Of a stretch of 64,000 nucleotides of DNA, positions 8,949 to 17,771 are shown piece after piece. The notes below the pieces were generated by a model. It made no database searches, had not been told where the DNA came from, and saw only the letters and a list, made by a program, of their open reading frames with translations. Every line of letters starts with the position of its first letter. The first letter of the stretch is position 1. Both the position numbers and the translations under genes were made by a program. Source of the stretch: Pseudoalteromonas piratica (lineage in GTDB: Bacteria; Pseudomonadota; Gammaproteobacteria; Enterobacterales; Alteromonadaceae); the NCBI RefSeq assembly GCF_000788395.1, contig NZ_CP009888.1, positions 1,446,001 to 1,510,000 on the forward strand, written 5' to 3'.

Positions 8949-10466
8949 TTAATCAGGAAATTGATCTCTAATAGCTAAGAATTCATCAAGATTTTCAATG
9001 AAGATATCGATTAGCTTAGGATCAAATTGTTTGCCTTTTTCTTCTTCTAATAATGCCATTATTTTTTCAAGTGGCCATGCAGGCTTATAACAGCGTTCAC
9101 TGCCAAGGGCATCAAATACATCAGCTAAAGCGGTAATTCGGCCTGAAATATCAATTTTTTCGCCGCTGAGTTTTTGTGGATAACCATTGCCATCCCATCT
9201 TTCGTGGTGCTCATAAGCAATAGTTGCACCTTGCTTCAATATTTCATTAGTCGAATTTTTTAAAATATCATAACCAATCTCAGCATGCGATTTCATGATT
9301 TCCCATTCTTCAGCGTCGTGTTTCCCAGGCTTATTAAGAATGTGATCAGGAATTGAAATTTTACCAATGTCATGTAAAGGAGAAGCAAGTTTAATAATTT
9401 CAGCATGGTACGGCGTTAAGCCATATTTTATGGCGAGCAAATGGCTATAGTGGGCAACCCGTTTAACATGGCTTCCTGTCTCTTTACTGCGTTTTTCAAC
9501 GGCTTCCCCCAAAATGTAGGAAAGCTCTTTTTGCGATTCACGAATAAGTTCGCGAAGCCTTAAGTTATCGTATGCAAGGGCAATATTATTAGCAAAAAAC
9601 TCTAAAAGTTGATGGTCTGAATCGTTTAAATCTGAAGATTTGCTGACATACAGCATGGTTTCTAAGCCGCCTTTTGTGGGAAAGTAACCAACGTATTCTT
9701 TTTGATTTTTGAAAGATGATTTCGTGTTGTGTGCTTGTTCAAATAAATCACCGACTTCGTTTGGAACCGCTTGGTTATTCTTATCAGCGCCAGAACATGC
9801 TAAGAGTTTAAAATCAGTTGCGTTATCGGTTTGCGAGTTTATTGCGGCGGCACAATAAATTTCTTTGTCACTGTGTCCCATTACGCCTGAGACATGCTCT
9901 AAAATAGATGAAGCAAATTCATTAACTGTTTCACATTCTAAAAAGTTTGCAGAGGCATTGATAATGTTTTCAAGCCCTAACTTATGTTGCTCTATTAAAC
10001 AAATATCTCGGTATGAGCGAAGCGCGGAATAAAGCAGGGTTTTCAGTTTTATAGCAGTTAACTCTGTTTTGTTCTTGTAATCATTAATATCGTAATCGCG
10101 TATAACCGATTCTTCAGGTGCCTCACCAGGTTGGCCAGTCCGTAATATTAATCGAATATCATGATTCTCAGCATCTTCGCGTATGTATCGGATTAAATCT
10201 AAGCCTGCGTGATTTGTTTCCATAACTACGTCTACTAATGCCACAGCAACTTCAGGCAAGCCCTTTAGCATTTCCATAGCTTCTGCTGCGGTATAAGCAT
10301 GATGAAAAATGAGACGCTTATCTTCGAATGTAAAACCGTTCAGCACCAACTTTGTGACTTGGTGTATATCTTCTTCATCATCAACGACAAGAATATTCCA
10401 ACTATCATCATTTGAAGCAATGCTAATATCATCGTTGTGATCTTCAGCAAACAGAAAATCTGTCAC
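8949..10466 (-). CDS. Response regulator with DUF3369 and HD-GYP output domain
   Basis: A 505-residue cytoplasmic signalling protein. The receiver domain (about 22-150) has the acidic pair in VVDDEEDIH, phospho-acceptor Asp79 in VALVDVVMET and Lys in YKNKTEL. A GAF-like DUF3369 segment follows (about 160-310). The C-terminal HD-GYP domain (from about 330) has LHDIGKISIPDHILNKPGK, YEHHERWDGNGYP and ITALADVFDALG, the metal-binding and catalytic signatures of cyclic-di-GMP phosphodiesterases. All motif residues are intact, so it is probably an active c-di-GMP hydrolase controlled by phosphorylation. No kinase is adjacent. Confidence 0.93.
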   Translation of the reverse strand: MTDFLFAEDHNDDISIASNDDSWNILVVDDEEDIHQVTKLVLNGFTFEDKRLIFHHAYTAAEAMEMLKGLPEVAVALVDVVMETNHAGLDLIRYIREDAENHDIRLILRTGQPGEAPEESVIRDYDINDYKNKTELTAIKLKTLLYSALRSYRDICLIEQHKLGLENIINASANFLECETVNEFASSILEHVSGVMGHSDKEIYCAAAINSQTDNATDFKLLACSGADKNNQAVPNEVGDLFEQAHNTKSSFKNQKEYVGYFPTKGGLETMLYVSKSSDLNDSDHQLLEFFANNIALAYDNLRLRELIRESQKELSYILGEAVEKRSKETGSHVKRVAHYSHLLAIKYGLTPYHAEIIKLASPLHDIGKISIPDHILNKPGKHDAEEWEIMKSHAEIGYDILKNSTNEILKQGATIAYEHHERWDGNGYPQKLSGEKIDISGRITALADVFDALGSERCYKPAWPLEKIMALLEEEKGKQFDPKLIDIFIENLDEFLAIRDQFPD

Positions 10467-10543
10467 AGTTACAGCTCTTGTTGTTTGTTATTGAAATAAA
10501 GTATAGAAGTAAAACTTTAGAGAAGTGAAATATTGCACTAAAT

Positions 10544-10580
10544 ATTCAAGGCTAAAAACAATAAAGTTTTAGCCTTGAAT
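10544..10580. terminator. Long hairpin downstream of the DUF2721 gene
   Basis: A 14-bp stem (ATTCAAGGCTAAAA / TTTTAGCCTTGAAT) with a 9-nt loop lies 8 bp past the stop of the minus-strand DUF2721 gene and before the HD-GYP gene. The stem is strong but the tail has few T, so it may be a moderate terminator or an RNA 3' stabiliser. Confidence 0.6.
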
Positions 10581-10587
10581 AAGGGAA

Positions 10588-11013
10588 TTATGACTCTTGG
10601 CTATCGATAACGGGTTTGTTTTCGATGTTTGTTAATTCAATTTCGATTGCTTGGCATGAAATGTGAATTTCATAGAGGGAGAGAATCAATGAATAAAGTA
10701 AGCAAGCTAAGCTCAAACCAAATAGTGAAGTACCAATAATATTTTGGTTAAGAAAAACCGCAAACATTGCCGCAGTACAAAGTAGAAAAGATAAAACGCC
10801 AAAAAACTGCATACGACGAATTAAGTTTAGGCGGTTACGTAGGTTAGATATTTGTGCTTTTACCATTGCGCGAATTTCATTGCCATTTTCACGTGCATTT
10901 AACTGTCTTATTAGTTGTGCAAGCACTAAAAATCGGTTGGTGTAAGCTAACAATAGCAATGATATTGCTGGAAAAAGCAGCGCTGGAGTTGTTAAGTTAA
11001 GTTCAATTGTCAT
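10588..11013 (-). CDS. DUF2721 family membrane protein
   Basis: A 141-residue protein with three predicted membrane segments (about 9-30, 70-90 and 95-115). TPALLFPAISLLLLAYTNRFL near the N-terminus is the DUF2721 signature, followed by a charged cytoplasmic loop with RNRLNLIRRMQF. No biochemical function is established for the family. It reads away from the coiled-coil gene at 11280 and toward the HD-GYP gene, from which it is separated by a strong hairpin. Confidence 0.8.
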   Translation of the reverse strand: MTIELNLTTPALLFPAISLLLLAYTNRFLVLAQLIRQLNARENGNEIRAMVKAQISNLRNRLNLIRRMQFFGVLSFLLCTAAMFAVFLNQNIIGTSLFGLSLACLLYSLILSLYEIHISCQAIEIELTNIENKPVIDSQES

Positions 11014-11131
11014 CGTGTTATGATATTTTTTGTATTAGTAATAAATACTTATTTTTTTAATTTTATAATCAGGTTATTCCATCAAACTATATTGTAAGCT
11101 AGACTAATGCGCAAAAAATAACACAATTAAT

Positions 11132-11165
11132 TCTTGCCGCAAGATTAAGCATGGCAAGATTTTTT
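11132..11165 (+). terminator. Orphan terminator-like hairpin upstream of the coiled-coil gene
   Basis: TCTTGCC (11132-11138) pairs with GGCAAGA (11153-11159), followed directly by T6. The first arm can instead pair with the overlapping CAAGA at 11139-11143 to make a small competing hairpin. No recognised gene ends here on the plus strand, so it could end a small RNA or act as an attenuator for the gene at 11280. Confidence 0.45.
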
Positions 11166-11279
11166 GTCTACACTTATCTTTGGCATTTAAAATCATACAA
11201 ATTAATGAAGTTGAAGTAAGTTATTCAATAAATTGGATTACACAGAGCAATAATAATAAAAGAGCTCAAAGGGGGATAC

Positions 11280-12671
11280 ATGGGTGAAAATAAGAGCAAG
11301 CAGTTAAATGAAGTGCTGAGTGCTTTAAATAGTTTATCGCCTAGTGATGTGTTTAATCTTGCAGCAGATAAAGTTGATGCAAGCCAAGAAAGTATTGAAC
11401 AACAAGTTGCAGATGCAATTGAGTTTGAACATCCATACATTTCTGAATTAAGTCAAAAATTCACTACAAATATCGCACCAATATTGCAATCGTTATTGCT
11501 AAGTGCGAGTCAACAAGCCCTTGAAAAAGGTCATCAAGCAGCAATGGTGCAACATCAAAATGATGAAGATGAGCACATTCAGCAGCTTGAGACTCAACTA
11601 GCTGAAGTAAAAAAGAAAGCGAGTCAGCTTGAGTTAGACAATCAGTCTCTCGAAGACACAATTTCTGAAAAAGAAGCGGCACTTGAAAAGGTAACGGAAG
11701 AGTTAAACCGCCAATCTGAAGAGCAGCATGGTGAATTCAGTGAAAAAATCACACAATTAACTGAAAGTTTAGAAACCGCTGAATTGCACTTAAGTAAGCA
11801 AAAAGAGCAAAATGAAGCGCAGTCAAATAAGCTTAAACAGTTAATTGAAGAGCGTAGAGCTGAGCATCAAAATCAAGATCAAAAATTAGTAGAGGTTAAA
11901 AAAGTATTTACTGATGAGATTGAGATGTTAAAGCAAGAGTCGGTTAACAAAGATGATGTTATCGCTGAACTCAAGCAACAACTTGATAAAGTAAATGGTG
12001 AATTAAACTCTATTCATCAGCAGCATGAGTCGTTCTCACAAGAAGCAAACAAAGACAGCGAAACACTGCGCTCAATGCTAGAAGACAAAGAAAAGTCGCT
12101 ACAACAGTTTGAAAAAGAAAAAGCTGAATTAGAAAGCCAAGTTAAAGATCAAAATGAAATTGTTGGTAAGCTCGAAGAGCAAAACAAGCTGCTTTCTTCT
12201 GATATAGAAGAGCATAAAGAGCAAGTGAGTGAGCTTTCAGAAAAGCTTGCTGATATTAGCAAAGAAAGCGAAGGTCGCTTTAATGATCTTAAGAAAGATT
12301 TAACGCAAGAAAGTAGTGCTTTAAAAGAGAAAGTAAAAGCACAAGCTGATGCACTTTCAGAAGAAACTGCTAAAAACCAAGAGTTACTTGAAAAGCTTTC
12401 ATTACTTGAAAATGCGAAACAAGACGACCAAGATTTGATTTCGCAGCTGCGTCGTCAACTAGAAGCACAAGACACTGCGTTGAATAGAGAACAAGGCCGT
12501 AACTCAAGTTTGTTAAGTCGTATTGAAAAAGACACACAGCAAGCACGCGGCGCTTACGAATCAATTCGAAGTGAAAATATCAGCTTAAACGATCGTGTTG
12601 AAGAGCTTGAAGCAAAAGTGACTGAATTTAAATTAAAGTTTGAATATGCACAAAAGCAATTAAATCAGTAA
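11280..12671 (+). CDS. Unrecognised long coiled-coil protein
   Basis: A 463-residue, very acidic and glutamine-rich protein that I do not recognise. Residues 1-95 look like a small helical globular domain (LSALNSLSPSDVFNLAADKV, then EQQVADAIEFEHPYISELSQ). From about 100 to the end it is an almost unbroken coiled coil rich in Glu, Lys, Gln and Leu, with no proline-rich linker, no signal peptide and no membrane helix, so it is probably a cytoplasmic rod. A good ribosome site (GGGGGA, 11271-11276) precedes the ATG. It is monocistronic, bounded by the hairpin at 11132 and the terminator at 12691. A structural or scaffold role is only inferred. Confidence 0.85.
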   Translation: MGENKSKQLNEVLSALNSLSPSDVFNLAADKVDASQESIEQQVADAIEFEHPYISELSQKFTTNIAPILQSLLLSASQQALEKGHQAAMVQHQNDEDEHIQQLETQLAEVKKKASQLELDNQSLEDTISEKEAALEKVTEELNRQSEEQHGEFSEKITQLTESLETAELHLSKQKEQNEAQSNKLKQLIEERRAEHQNQDQKLVEVKKVFTDEIEMLKQESVNKDDVIAELKQQLDKVNGELNSIHQQHESFSQEANKDSETLRSMLEDKEKSLQQFEKEKAELESQVKDQNEIVGKLEEQNKLLSSDIEEHKEQVSELSEKLADISKESEGRFNDLKKDLTQESSALKEKVKAQADALSEETAKNQELLEKLSLLENAKQDDQDLISQLRRQLEAQDTALNREQGRNSSLLSRIEKDTQQARGAYESIRSENISLNDRVEELEAKVTEFKLKFEYAQKQLNQ

Positions 12672-12690
12672 TTTTAGTTATTCGTATAGA

Positions 12691-12717
12691 AGGCGTACTG
12701 TTTAGTGCGCCTTTTTT
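12691..12717 (+). terminator. Intrinsic terminator after the coiled-coil gene
   Basis: Stem AGGCGTACT / AGTGCGCCT (one G-U pair) with a GTTT loop and six T, 20 bp beyond the stop. Confidence 0.85.
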
Positions 12718-12776
12718 ATGTGTTTTATAGAGAAACTTGCTACAATTCCACTAATTGCAGATTAGACCTATCAAAA

Positions 12777-13367
12777 ATGAAAAAACCTAATAACTTTCAA
12801 CGTATTCGCGAACTAAACTATTTACAGCAAGCGTCACTCGCAGCAGCTATGATAGAGCGCATGTTACCTAACTATGTTTTGTTTAGTGAAGCGCTGGAAT
12901 TTGGCAACGCCACCGAGTTACGTAATGTGCTGAATTCACTTTGGGAAAAGCTACTTTTACCAAAAGCAAAAATTAGTCTTGAAAAGTTGAATGAAAAGGT
13001 TGAATTAAACACCCCCGATTTGAATGATTTTGATATGTTTGGTGTTTATCCTGCAATTGATACTTGTACAGCGCTGATTACCCTAATTAATGGCATGCAG
13101 CAAAAAGAAGAAGCTAACTTTGTTGATGTGTGTAAAATTTCGCAAGCTAGTGTCGCAAAATTTATCGAATATCAGCTCACCACAGAAGGTGAGCTTGCTG
13201 ACAATTCAGCGCTAAGAGAACACCCATTAATGAATTATGAAATGGATGTTTTGGCTGAATTAATAGATAAAGTTGAATCGTTTCAACGTATTGATAAAGA
13301 CTCTGTTAAAGAGCTTAAGAAGCTTGCGTTAGCAGACGGTCAAAGCAATATTGGTATTGAATGCTAA
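12777..13367 (+). CDS. DUF416 family protein (YjaG-like)
   Basis: A 196-residue protein colinear with E. coli YjaG: ASLAAAMIERMLPNYVLFSE near the N-terminus, DLNDFDMFGVYPAIDTCTAL in the middle and a C-terminus ending in SNIGIEC. The start taken is the ATG at 12777. The frame is open upstream to 12705, but that stretch overlaps the preceding terminator and is unlike the family. It is a cytoplasmic helical protein of unknown biochemical function. It is convergent with rsmD. Confidence 0.88.
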   Translation: MKKPNNFQRIRELNYLQQASLAAAMIERMLPNYVLFSEALEFGNATELRNVLNSLWEKLLLPKAKISLEKLNEKVELNTPDLNDFDMFGVYPAIDTCTALITLINGMQQKEEANFVDVCKISQASVAKFIEYQLTTEGELADNSALREHPLMNYEMDVLAELIDKVESFQRIDKDSVKELKKLALADGQSNIGIEC

Positions 13368-13374
13368 AAATACT

Positions 13375-13403
13375 GAGCTACTTACCTTTGCAGTAGGTAG
13401 CTC
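13375..13403. terminator. Hairpin between the convergent DUF416 and rsmD genes
   Basis: Arms GAGCTACTTAC (13375-13385) and GTAGGTAGCTC (13393-13403), 11 bp with one G-U/A-C imperfection depending on strand, loop of 7. It overlaps the rsmD stop codon. There is no clear T-tract, so termination strength is uncertain. Confidence 0.5.
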
Positions 13404-13966
13404 GTGACTTGCCCAAAATTCTTTTCTTTTAAAATTTGCCAGTTTGAAGGTAATTCGAGGTTGGTTAATTCTTTTTCAACTTCAAGATAAATTACTGCAT
13501 CATCTGTCAGTAAATCATGCATCTCTAACAACTTGCATGTGCTTGACGCGAGATCTTTTCTAAACGGTGGGTCGATAAACACTAAATCAAAGGGGCCTGT
13601 CATTTTTGGTAATAGTTCTAAACAATTACCATTAAATAACTGTGTATTATCAGCGTTTAGTAGTTTTATATTTTCTGCAATCTGTTTGTGCGCAAGTTTA
13701 TCGAGTTCAATAAAGGTTACGTTTTCGGCATAACGTGATAATGCTTCAAAACCAAGAGCGCCTGAACCTGAATAACAATCTAGCACTCGCGCATTACTGG
13801 TATAAGGCATTAGCCAGTTAAAAACCGTTTCCTTCACTCTATCCGTAGTGGGTCTTAAACCTTCTACATCTAATACTTTTAGCTTTCGTGAGCGGAATTT
13901 GCCACCAATAATTCGAATTTGACCAGAACTGGTGGTTGGTTTGGATTTAGGCTTATGTGATCTCAT
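13382..13966 (-). CDS. rsmD: 16S rRNA (guanine(966)-N2)-methyltransferase
   Basis: SAM-dependent methyltransferase acting on G966 of 16S rRNA in the 30S subunit. The 194 residues match E. coli RsmD (198). IRIIGGKFRSRKLKV and GLRPTTDRVKETVFNWL are the N-terminal family signatures; VLDCYSGSGALGFEALSRYA is the SAM-binding loop; VFIDPPFRK is the catalytic (N/D)PPF motif. It is divergent from ftsY with 121 bp between, the same neighbourhood as in E. coli. Confidence 0.96.
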   Translation of the reverse strand: MRSHKPKSKPTTSSGQIRIIGGKFRSRKLKVLDVEGLRPTTDRVKETVFNWLMPYTSNARVLDCYSGSGALGFEALSRYAENVTFIELDKLAHKQIAENIKLLNADNTQLFNGNCLELLPKMTGPFDLVFIDPPFRKDLASSTCKLLEMHDLLTDDAVIYLEVEKELTNLELPSNWQILKEKNFGQVTSYLLQR

Positions 13967-14087
13967 TACAAATTTACTTACAGAATTAGACTAAAAAACC
14001 AATATGATTTTTTTCATTCATCGGTGAAAGTGATACCATATCGGGAATTGTAGTTTATCAGAATTTTGTGATTGGTATTTAACTTAA

Positions 14088-15965
14088 ATGGCAAAAAATA
14101 AATTTTTATCTTGGCTAGGTTTCGGCAAAAAAGACGAGCAACAGCAGCAAGAAGAAGCCCGCCTAGCGGCAGAAGAACAAGCACGCTTAGAAGCGGAAGA
14201 AAAAGCAAAAGTCGAAGCTGAAGAGGCTGAACGATTAGCTGCTGAAGCTGAAGAAAAACGCCAAGCTGAAGAAGCAGCGCGATTAGCCGCTGAGGCGGAA
14301 GAAAAACGTCAAGCTGAGGAAGCTGAACGTATAGCAGCTGAGGCGGAAGAGAAACGTCAGGCCGAAGAAGAAGCGCGTTTAGCTGCTGAGGCGGAAGAGA
14401 AACGTCAGGCCGAAGAAGCAGCGCGATTAGCCGCTGAAGCTGAAGCAAAACGTCAGGCCGAGGAAGCAGCGCGATTAGCAGCTGAGGCGGAAGCAAAGCG
14501 TCAAGCTGAGGAAGCTGAACGTATAGCGGCTGAGGCGGAAGCAAAGCGTCAAGCTGAGGAAGCCGCACGATTAGCGGCTGAGGCGGAAGCAAAGCGTCAA
14601 GCTGAGGAAGCTGAACGTATAGCGGCTGAGGCGGAAGCAAAGCGCCAAGCTGAGGAAGCAGCGCGATTAGCAGCTGAAGCGGAAGCAAAGCGCCAAGCTG
14701 AGGAAGCTGACCGATTAGCAGCTGAAGCGGAAGCAAAGCGCCAAGCTGAAGAAGCCGCGCGATTAGCCGCTGAAGAGGAAGAGAAACGTCAGGCCGAAGA
14801 AGAAGCGCGTTTAGCAGCTGAAGCAGAAGAAAAACGTCAGGCCGAAGAAGCCGCGCGATTAGCCGTTGAAGCGGAAGAAAAACGTCAGGCCGAAGAAGCC
14901 GCACGATTAGCCGCTGAAGCGGAAGAAGCCGCGCGATTAGCCGCTGAAGAGGAAGAGAAACGTCAGGCCGAAGAAGCAGCGCGTTTAGCAGCTGAAGCAG
15001 AAGAAAAACGCCAAGCTGAAGAAGCAGCAAAGCAAAAAGAGCCTAAATTAGGCTTCTTTGGACGCTTAAAGAAAGGCTTACTTAAAACAAAACAAAATAT
15101 CGGTGCTGGCTTCGCTAATATCTTTAGCGGTAAAAAAATCGATGATGAGTTATTTGAAGAACTTGAAACTCAATTACTGACAGCTGATGTCGGTGTTGAT
15201 ACAACCTTAAAATTAATCGATAGTCTAACCGATGCAGCTGATCGCAAGCAGCTGAAAGATGGTGATGCACTTTACGGTTTGTTAAAAGAAGAAATGTCGT
15301 CAATGTTGGCAAGTGCCGATAAACCACTTGTTATTGAAAACAGCGATGGCCCATTTGTTATTTTAATGGTGGGGGTTAATGGTGTTGGTAAAACAACCAC
15401 CATTGGTAAACTCGCTAAACAGTTCCAAGCTGAAGGTAAATCAGTAATGTTGGCTGCAGGTGATACTTTCCGTGCGGCTGCTGTTGAGCAATTACAAGTT
15501 TGGGGTGAGCGTAACGATATTCCTGTAATTGCACAGCATACCGGCGCTGACAGTGCCTCTGTAGTGTTTGATGCGCTGCAAGCTGCAAAAGCACGTAATG
15601 TAGATGTATTAATTGCCGATACAGCAGGGCGATTACAAAATAAAGATCACCTAATGCAAGAGCTTGAAAAAATCGCTCGTGTGATGAAAAAACTCGATGT
15701 TAATGCTCCGCATGAAGTAATGCTTACCATTGACGCAGGTACAGGCCAAAATGCAATTAGTCAGGTGAAGCTATTTGATCAAGCGGTTGGCTTAACAGGT
15801 ATCAGCTTAACGAAACTTGATGGTACTGCAAAAGGTGGTGTTATTTTTGCGGTGGCAGACCAGTTTAATATTCCAATTCGCTACATTGGTGTAGGTGAAG
15901 GTATTGATGATTTACGTACCTTTAACAGTGCTGATTTTATTGAGGCTCTGTTTAGCGAAGAATAA
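14088..15965 (+). CDS. ftsY: Signal recognition particle receptor FtsY with repeat-expanded A domain
   Basis: SRP receptor GTPase that docks ribosome-SRP complexes at the inner membrane for co-translational insertion. At 625 residues it is much longer than E. coli FtsY (497). An N-terminal acidic A domain holds 17 copies of a 16-residue charged repeat (residues 47-312). The NG domain follows: N domain from about 320, G1 loop GVNGVGKTTTIGKL (429 on), DTFRAAAVEQL, DTAGRLQNK (G3), TKLDGTAKGG (G4) and the closing RTFNSADFIEALF. All GTPase motifs are intact. It heads the ftsY-ftsE-ftsX cluster, 20 bp before ftsE. Confidence 0.97.
   Translation: MAKNKFLSWLGFGKKDEQQQQEEARLAAEEQARLEAEEKAKVEAEEAERLAAEAEEKRQAEEAARLAAEAEEKRQAEEAERIAAEAEEKRQAEEEARLAAEAEEKRQAEEAARLAAEAEAKRQAEEAARLAAEAEAKRQAEEAERIAAEAEAKRQAEEAARLAAEAEAKRQAEEAERIAAEAEAKRQAEEAARLAAEAEAKRQAEEADRLAAEAEAKRQAEEAARLAAEEEEKRQAEEEARLAAEAEEKRQAEEAARLAVEAEEKRQAEEAARLAAEAEEAARLAAEEEEKRQAEEAARLAAEAEEKRQAEEAAKQKEPKLGFFGRLKKGLLKTKQNIGAGFANIFSGKKIDDELFEELETQLLTADVGVDTTLKLIDSLTDAADRKQLKDGDALYGLLKEEMSSMLASADKPLVIENSDGPFVILMVGVNGVGKTTTIGKLAKQFQAEGKSVMLAAGDTFRAAAVEQLQVWGERNDIPVIAQHTGADSASVVFDALQAAKARNVDVLIADTAGRLQNKDHLMQELEKIARVMKKLDVNAPHEVMLTIDAGTGQNAISQVKLFDQAVGLTGISLTKLDGTAKGGVIFAVADQFNIPIRYIGVGEGIDDLRTFNSADFIEALFSEE
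14226..15023 (+). repeat. Tandem 48-bp repeat array inside ftsY
   Basis: About 17 in-frame copies of a 48-bp unit encode variants of AARLAAEAEEKRQAEE: 16 full copies, plus one cut to 10 residues at residues 271-280. Copies differ at a few codons and fall into sub-families (AARL, AERI, EARL; EAEA versus EAEE), which suggests repeated unequal exchange. Highly charged, it probably forms a long single alpha helix or coiled coil. Confidence 0.93.
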
Positions 15966-15985
15966 AACAAGACATAATTATAATA

Positions 15986-16663
15986 ATGATAAAATTTGAA
16001 CAGGTAAGTAAAACATACCCTGGTGGCCATAAAGCAATTGAAAAAGTAAGCTTTCACTTACAACAAGGCGAACTTGCTTTTTTAACTGGCCACAGTGGGG
16101 CAGGGAAAAGCACACTGTTAAAGCTAATCAGTCTGATGGAACGACCATCAGCAGGAGAAGTCTATATTAATGGTGTGTGCTTGAATAAAGTAACGGCCAA
16201 GCAAGTGCCTTATGTTAGGCGAGATATTGGCGTGATCTTTCAAAACCACCGTTTGCTAGACCGTTATTCAGTATTTGATAATGTGGCTCTGCCGCTTATT
16301 ATTGCTGGTAGCCATCGCCGTGATATTGAAAAGCGCGTTCATGGTGCACTTGATAAGGTAGGGCTTTTAAATAAAGCCCGCTGTGCACCAGAGACGCTAT
16401 CGGGTGGTGAACAGCAACGTGTTGGTATTGCACGTGCCATTGTAAACTCCCCTCCTATTCTACTGGCCGATGAACCCACGGGTAACTTAGACCCTGAACT
16501 TTCTGTTGAAATTTTAAAGTTATTTGAAGACTTCAATCAACACGGCACCACAGTGCTAATCGCAACGCACGATCTTGGCCTGATTGCCCGCATGAAATAT
16601 CGCAGTTTAACTTTAAAAGCAGGTAAATTAGTTGTTGATCCATTAATGGGAGATACGCTGTGA
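15986..16663 (+). CDS. ftsE: Cell division ATP-binding protein FtsE
   Basis: ABC ATPase that pairs with FtsX at the division septum to control peptidoglycan hydrolases. The 225 residues match E. coli (222). Walker A is [12 protein letters not shown], the ABC signature [14 protein letters not shown], Walker [13 protein letters not shown], and the switch histidine lies in IATHDLGL. No clear Shine-Dalgarno precedes the ATG. Its stop overlaps the ftsX start (GTGA), so the pair is translationally coupled. Confidence 0.96.
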   Translation: MIKFEQVSKTYPGGHKAIEKVSFHLQQGELAFLTGHSGAGKSTLLKLISLMERPSAGEVYINGVCLNKVTAKQVPYVRRDIGVIFQNHRLLDRYSVFDNVALPLIIAGSHRRDIEKRVHGALDKVGLLNKARCAPETLSGGEQQRVGIARAIVNSPPILLADEPTGNLDPELSVEILKLFEDFNQHGTTVLIATHDLGLIARMKYRSLTLKAGKLVVDPLMGDTL

Positions 16664-17646
16664 GTTTATTATTCAAAGGACGAAAAAGTCAGGGCGAACA
16701 AGTAAAGCATTCATCTATCATGGGTTTGTATTTTGGCTTTATGAATACTATTCGTCAGGGCGTACAAAGCCTTGGTGAACTGTGGCGTACGCCGGTTGCA
16801 TCATTGATGACCATTGCCGTACTTGGCCTTAGTTTAACCTTACCAACCACTCTTTATGTGGTGGTCAAAAATGTGCAAAAAGTCAGTAGTGGCTTCGATA
16901 ACGCGGCGGAAATTTCACTTTTCTTAAAGCAGAATATTTCAGAGAAAGAATCAACAGCATTGGTTAAACGGTTATCGCTCTATAAAGAAATAAAAGAGGT
17001 GCGCTTTATATCGAAACAAGATGCGTTAGAAGAATTTAAAGTCGCATCTGGTTTTGGAGAAGCACTCAACTATTTAGATGAGAACCCTTTGCCAAGTGTT
17101 GTGTTGGTGACGCCAAATGGCCAGTTTACCAAACCTGAAGCAGCTAGAGAGTTACTCGACAAATTAGAACGCGAGAGAGATGTTGATTTTGGCAAGCTCG
17201 ATATTGAATGGCTAGAAAGACTGAATGCATTATTGAGTTTGCTGAGAGAAAGTGTGCTTACCATTGCTTTTTTGCTTTTAACCTCAGTGGTATTGATTGT
17301 TGGTAACACGATTCGTTTATCCATTATGGATAAAAAACAAGAAATTCAGCTAATGAAGTTGGTTGGCGCAACCAACCACTTTATTCAAACACCATTTTTA
17401 TGGACGGGAATTTGGTATGGCATTGTCGGTGGTTTTATTGCCTTTTTAGCAGTATTAACCATGTTACTCTGGCTTGATAATGCAGTGACCCATGTAGTGG
17501 GGGTTTATAATGCCAGTTTTAATTTGCAGGGGCTAAACTTTAGCGAGTTTTTAGTACTGCTAGGGTTAGCAATTAGCCTAGGTTTGTTTGGCTCGTTTTT
17601 ATCAGTTAAACGTTATATTGATGCCATAGAGCCCAACGAGGTTTAG
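16660..17646 (+). CDS. ftsX: Cell division protein FtsX
   Basis: Membrane partner of FtsE. It is 328 residues with a GTG start overlapping the ftsE stop. There is a cytoplasmic N-terminus, a first membrane helix at about 47-67 (SLMTIAVLGLSLTLPTTLYV), a periplasmic domain to about 195, then three C-terminal helices of the FtsX/MacB permease fold. SIMDKKQEIQLMKLVGATNHFIQTPFLW is the conserved coupling segment. The periplasmic loop is where FtsX contacts the hydrolase activator EnvC in E. coli. No terminator is obvious before the rpoH promoter region. Confidence 0.95.
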   Translation: MSLLFKGRKSQGEQVKHSSIMGLYFGFMNTIRQGVQSLGELWRTPVASLMTIAVLGLSLTLPTTLYVVVKNVQKVSSGFDNAAEISLFLKQNISEKESTALVKRLSLYKEIKEVRFISKQDALEEFKVASGFGEALNYLDENPLPSVVLVTPNGQFTKPEAARELLDKLERERDVDFGKLDIEWLERLNALLSLLRESVLTIAFLLLTSVVLIVGNTIRLSIMDKKQEIQLMKLVGATNHFIQTPFLWTGIWYGIVGGFIAFLAVLTMLLWLDNAVTHVVGVYNASFNLQGLNFSEFLVLLGLAISLGLFGSFLSVKRYIDAIEPNEV

Positions 17647-17728
17647 CCTTATTTGGTCTGTTGCAAAGAATACTTTTATTTAAAATTGTCTATATTTCAT
17701 GAGATTAGTTTTTTCTTACAAGTTTCAT

Positions 17729-17756
17729 GGAACTTTAACTTGAATTCCTGCTCAAA
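17729..17756 (+). promoter_or_regulatory. Sigma-E-type promoter of rpoH
   Basis: GGAACTT (17729-17735), a 16-bp spacer and TCAAA (17752-17756) match the RpoE consensus. E. coli rpoH has a sigma-E promoter (P3), so the arrangement is biologically expected. A plausible overlapping housekeeping promoter is TTGAAT (17740-17745)-N16-TAAATT (17762-17767). Transcription from the sigma-E site would begin near 17763, just before the CIRCE element. Confidence 0.75.
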
Positions 17757-17771
17757 ACCTGTAAATTCAGA

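Noticed and set aside
14226..15023. Regular 48-bp repeats that might suggest a CRISPR array.
   Set aside because: The units are contiguous with no spacers, stay in one reading frame and encode a helical protein repeat.
14014..15030. A 338-codon open frame on the minus strand, with repeating Leu-Gln-rich residues, opposite ftsY.
   Set aside because: It is the antisense reading of the 48-bp ftsY repeats; the plus-strand frame has a full FtsY GTPase domain and the antisense product has no natural composition or ribosome site.
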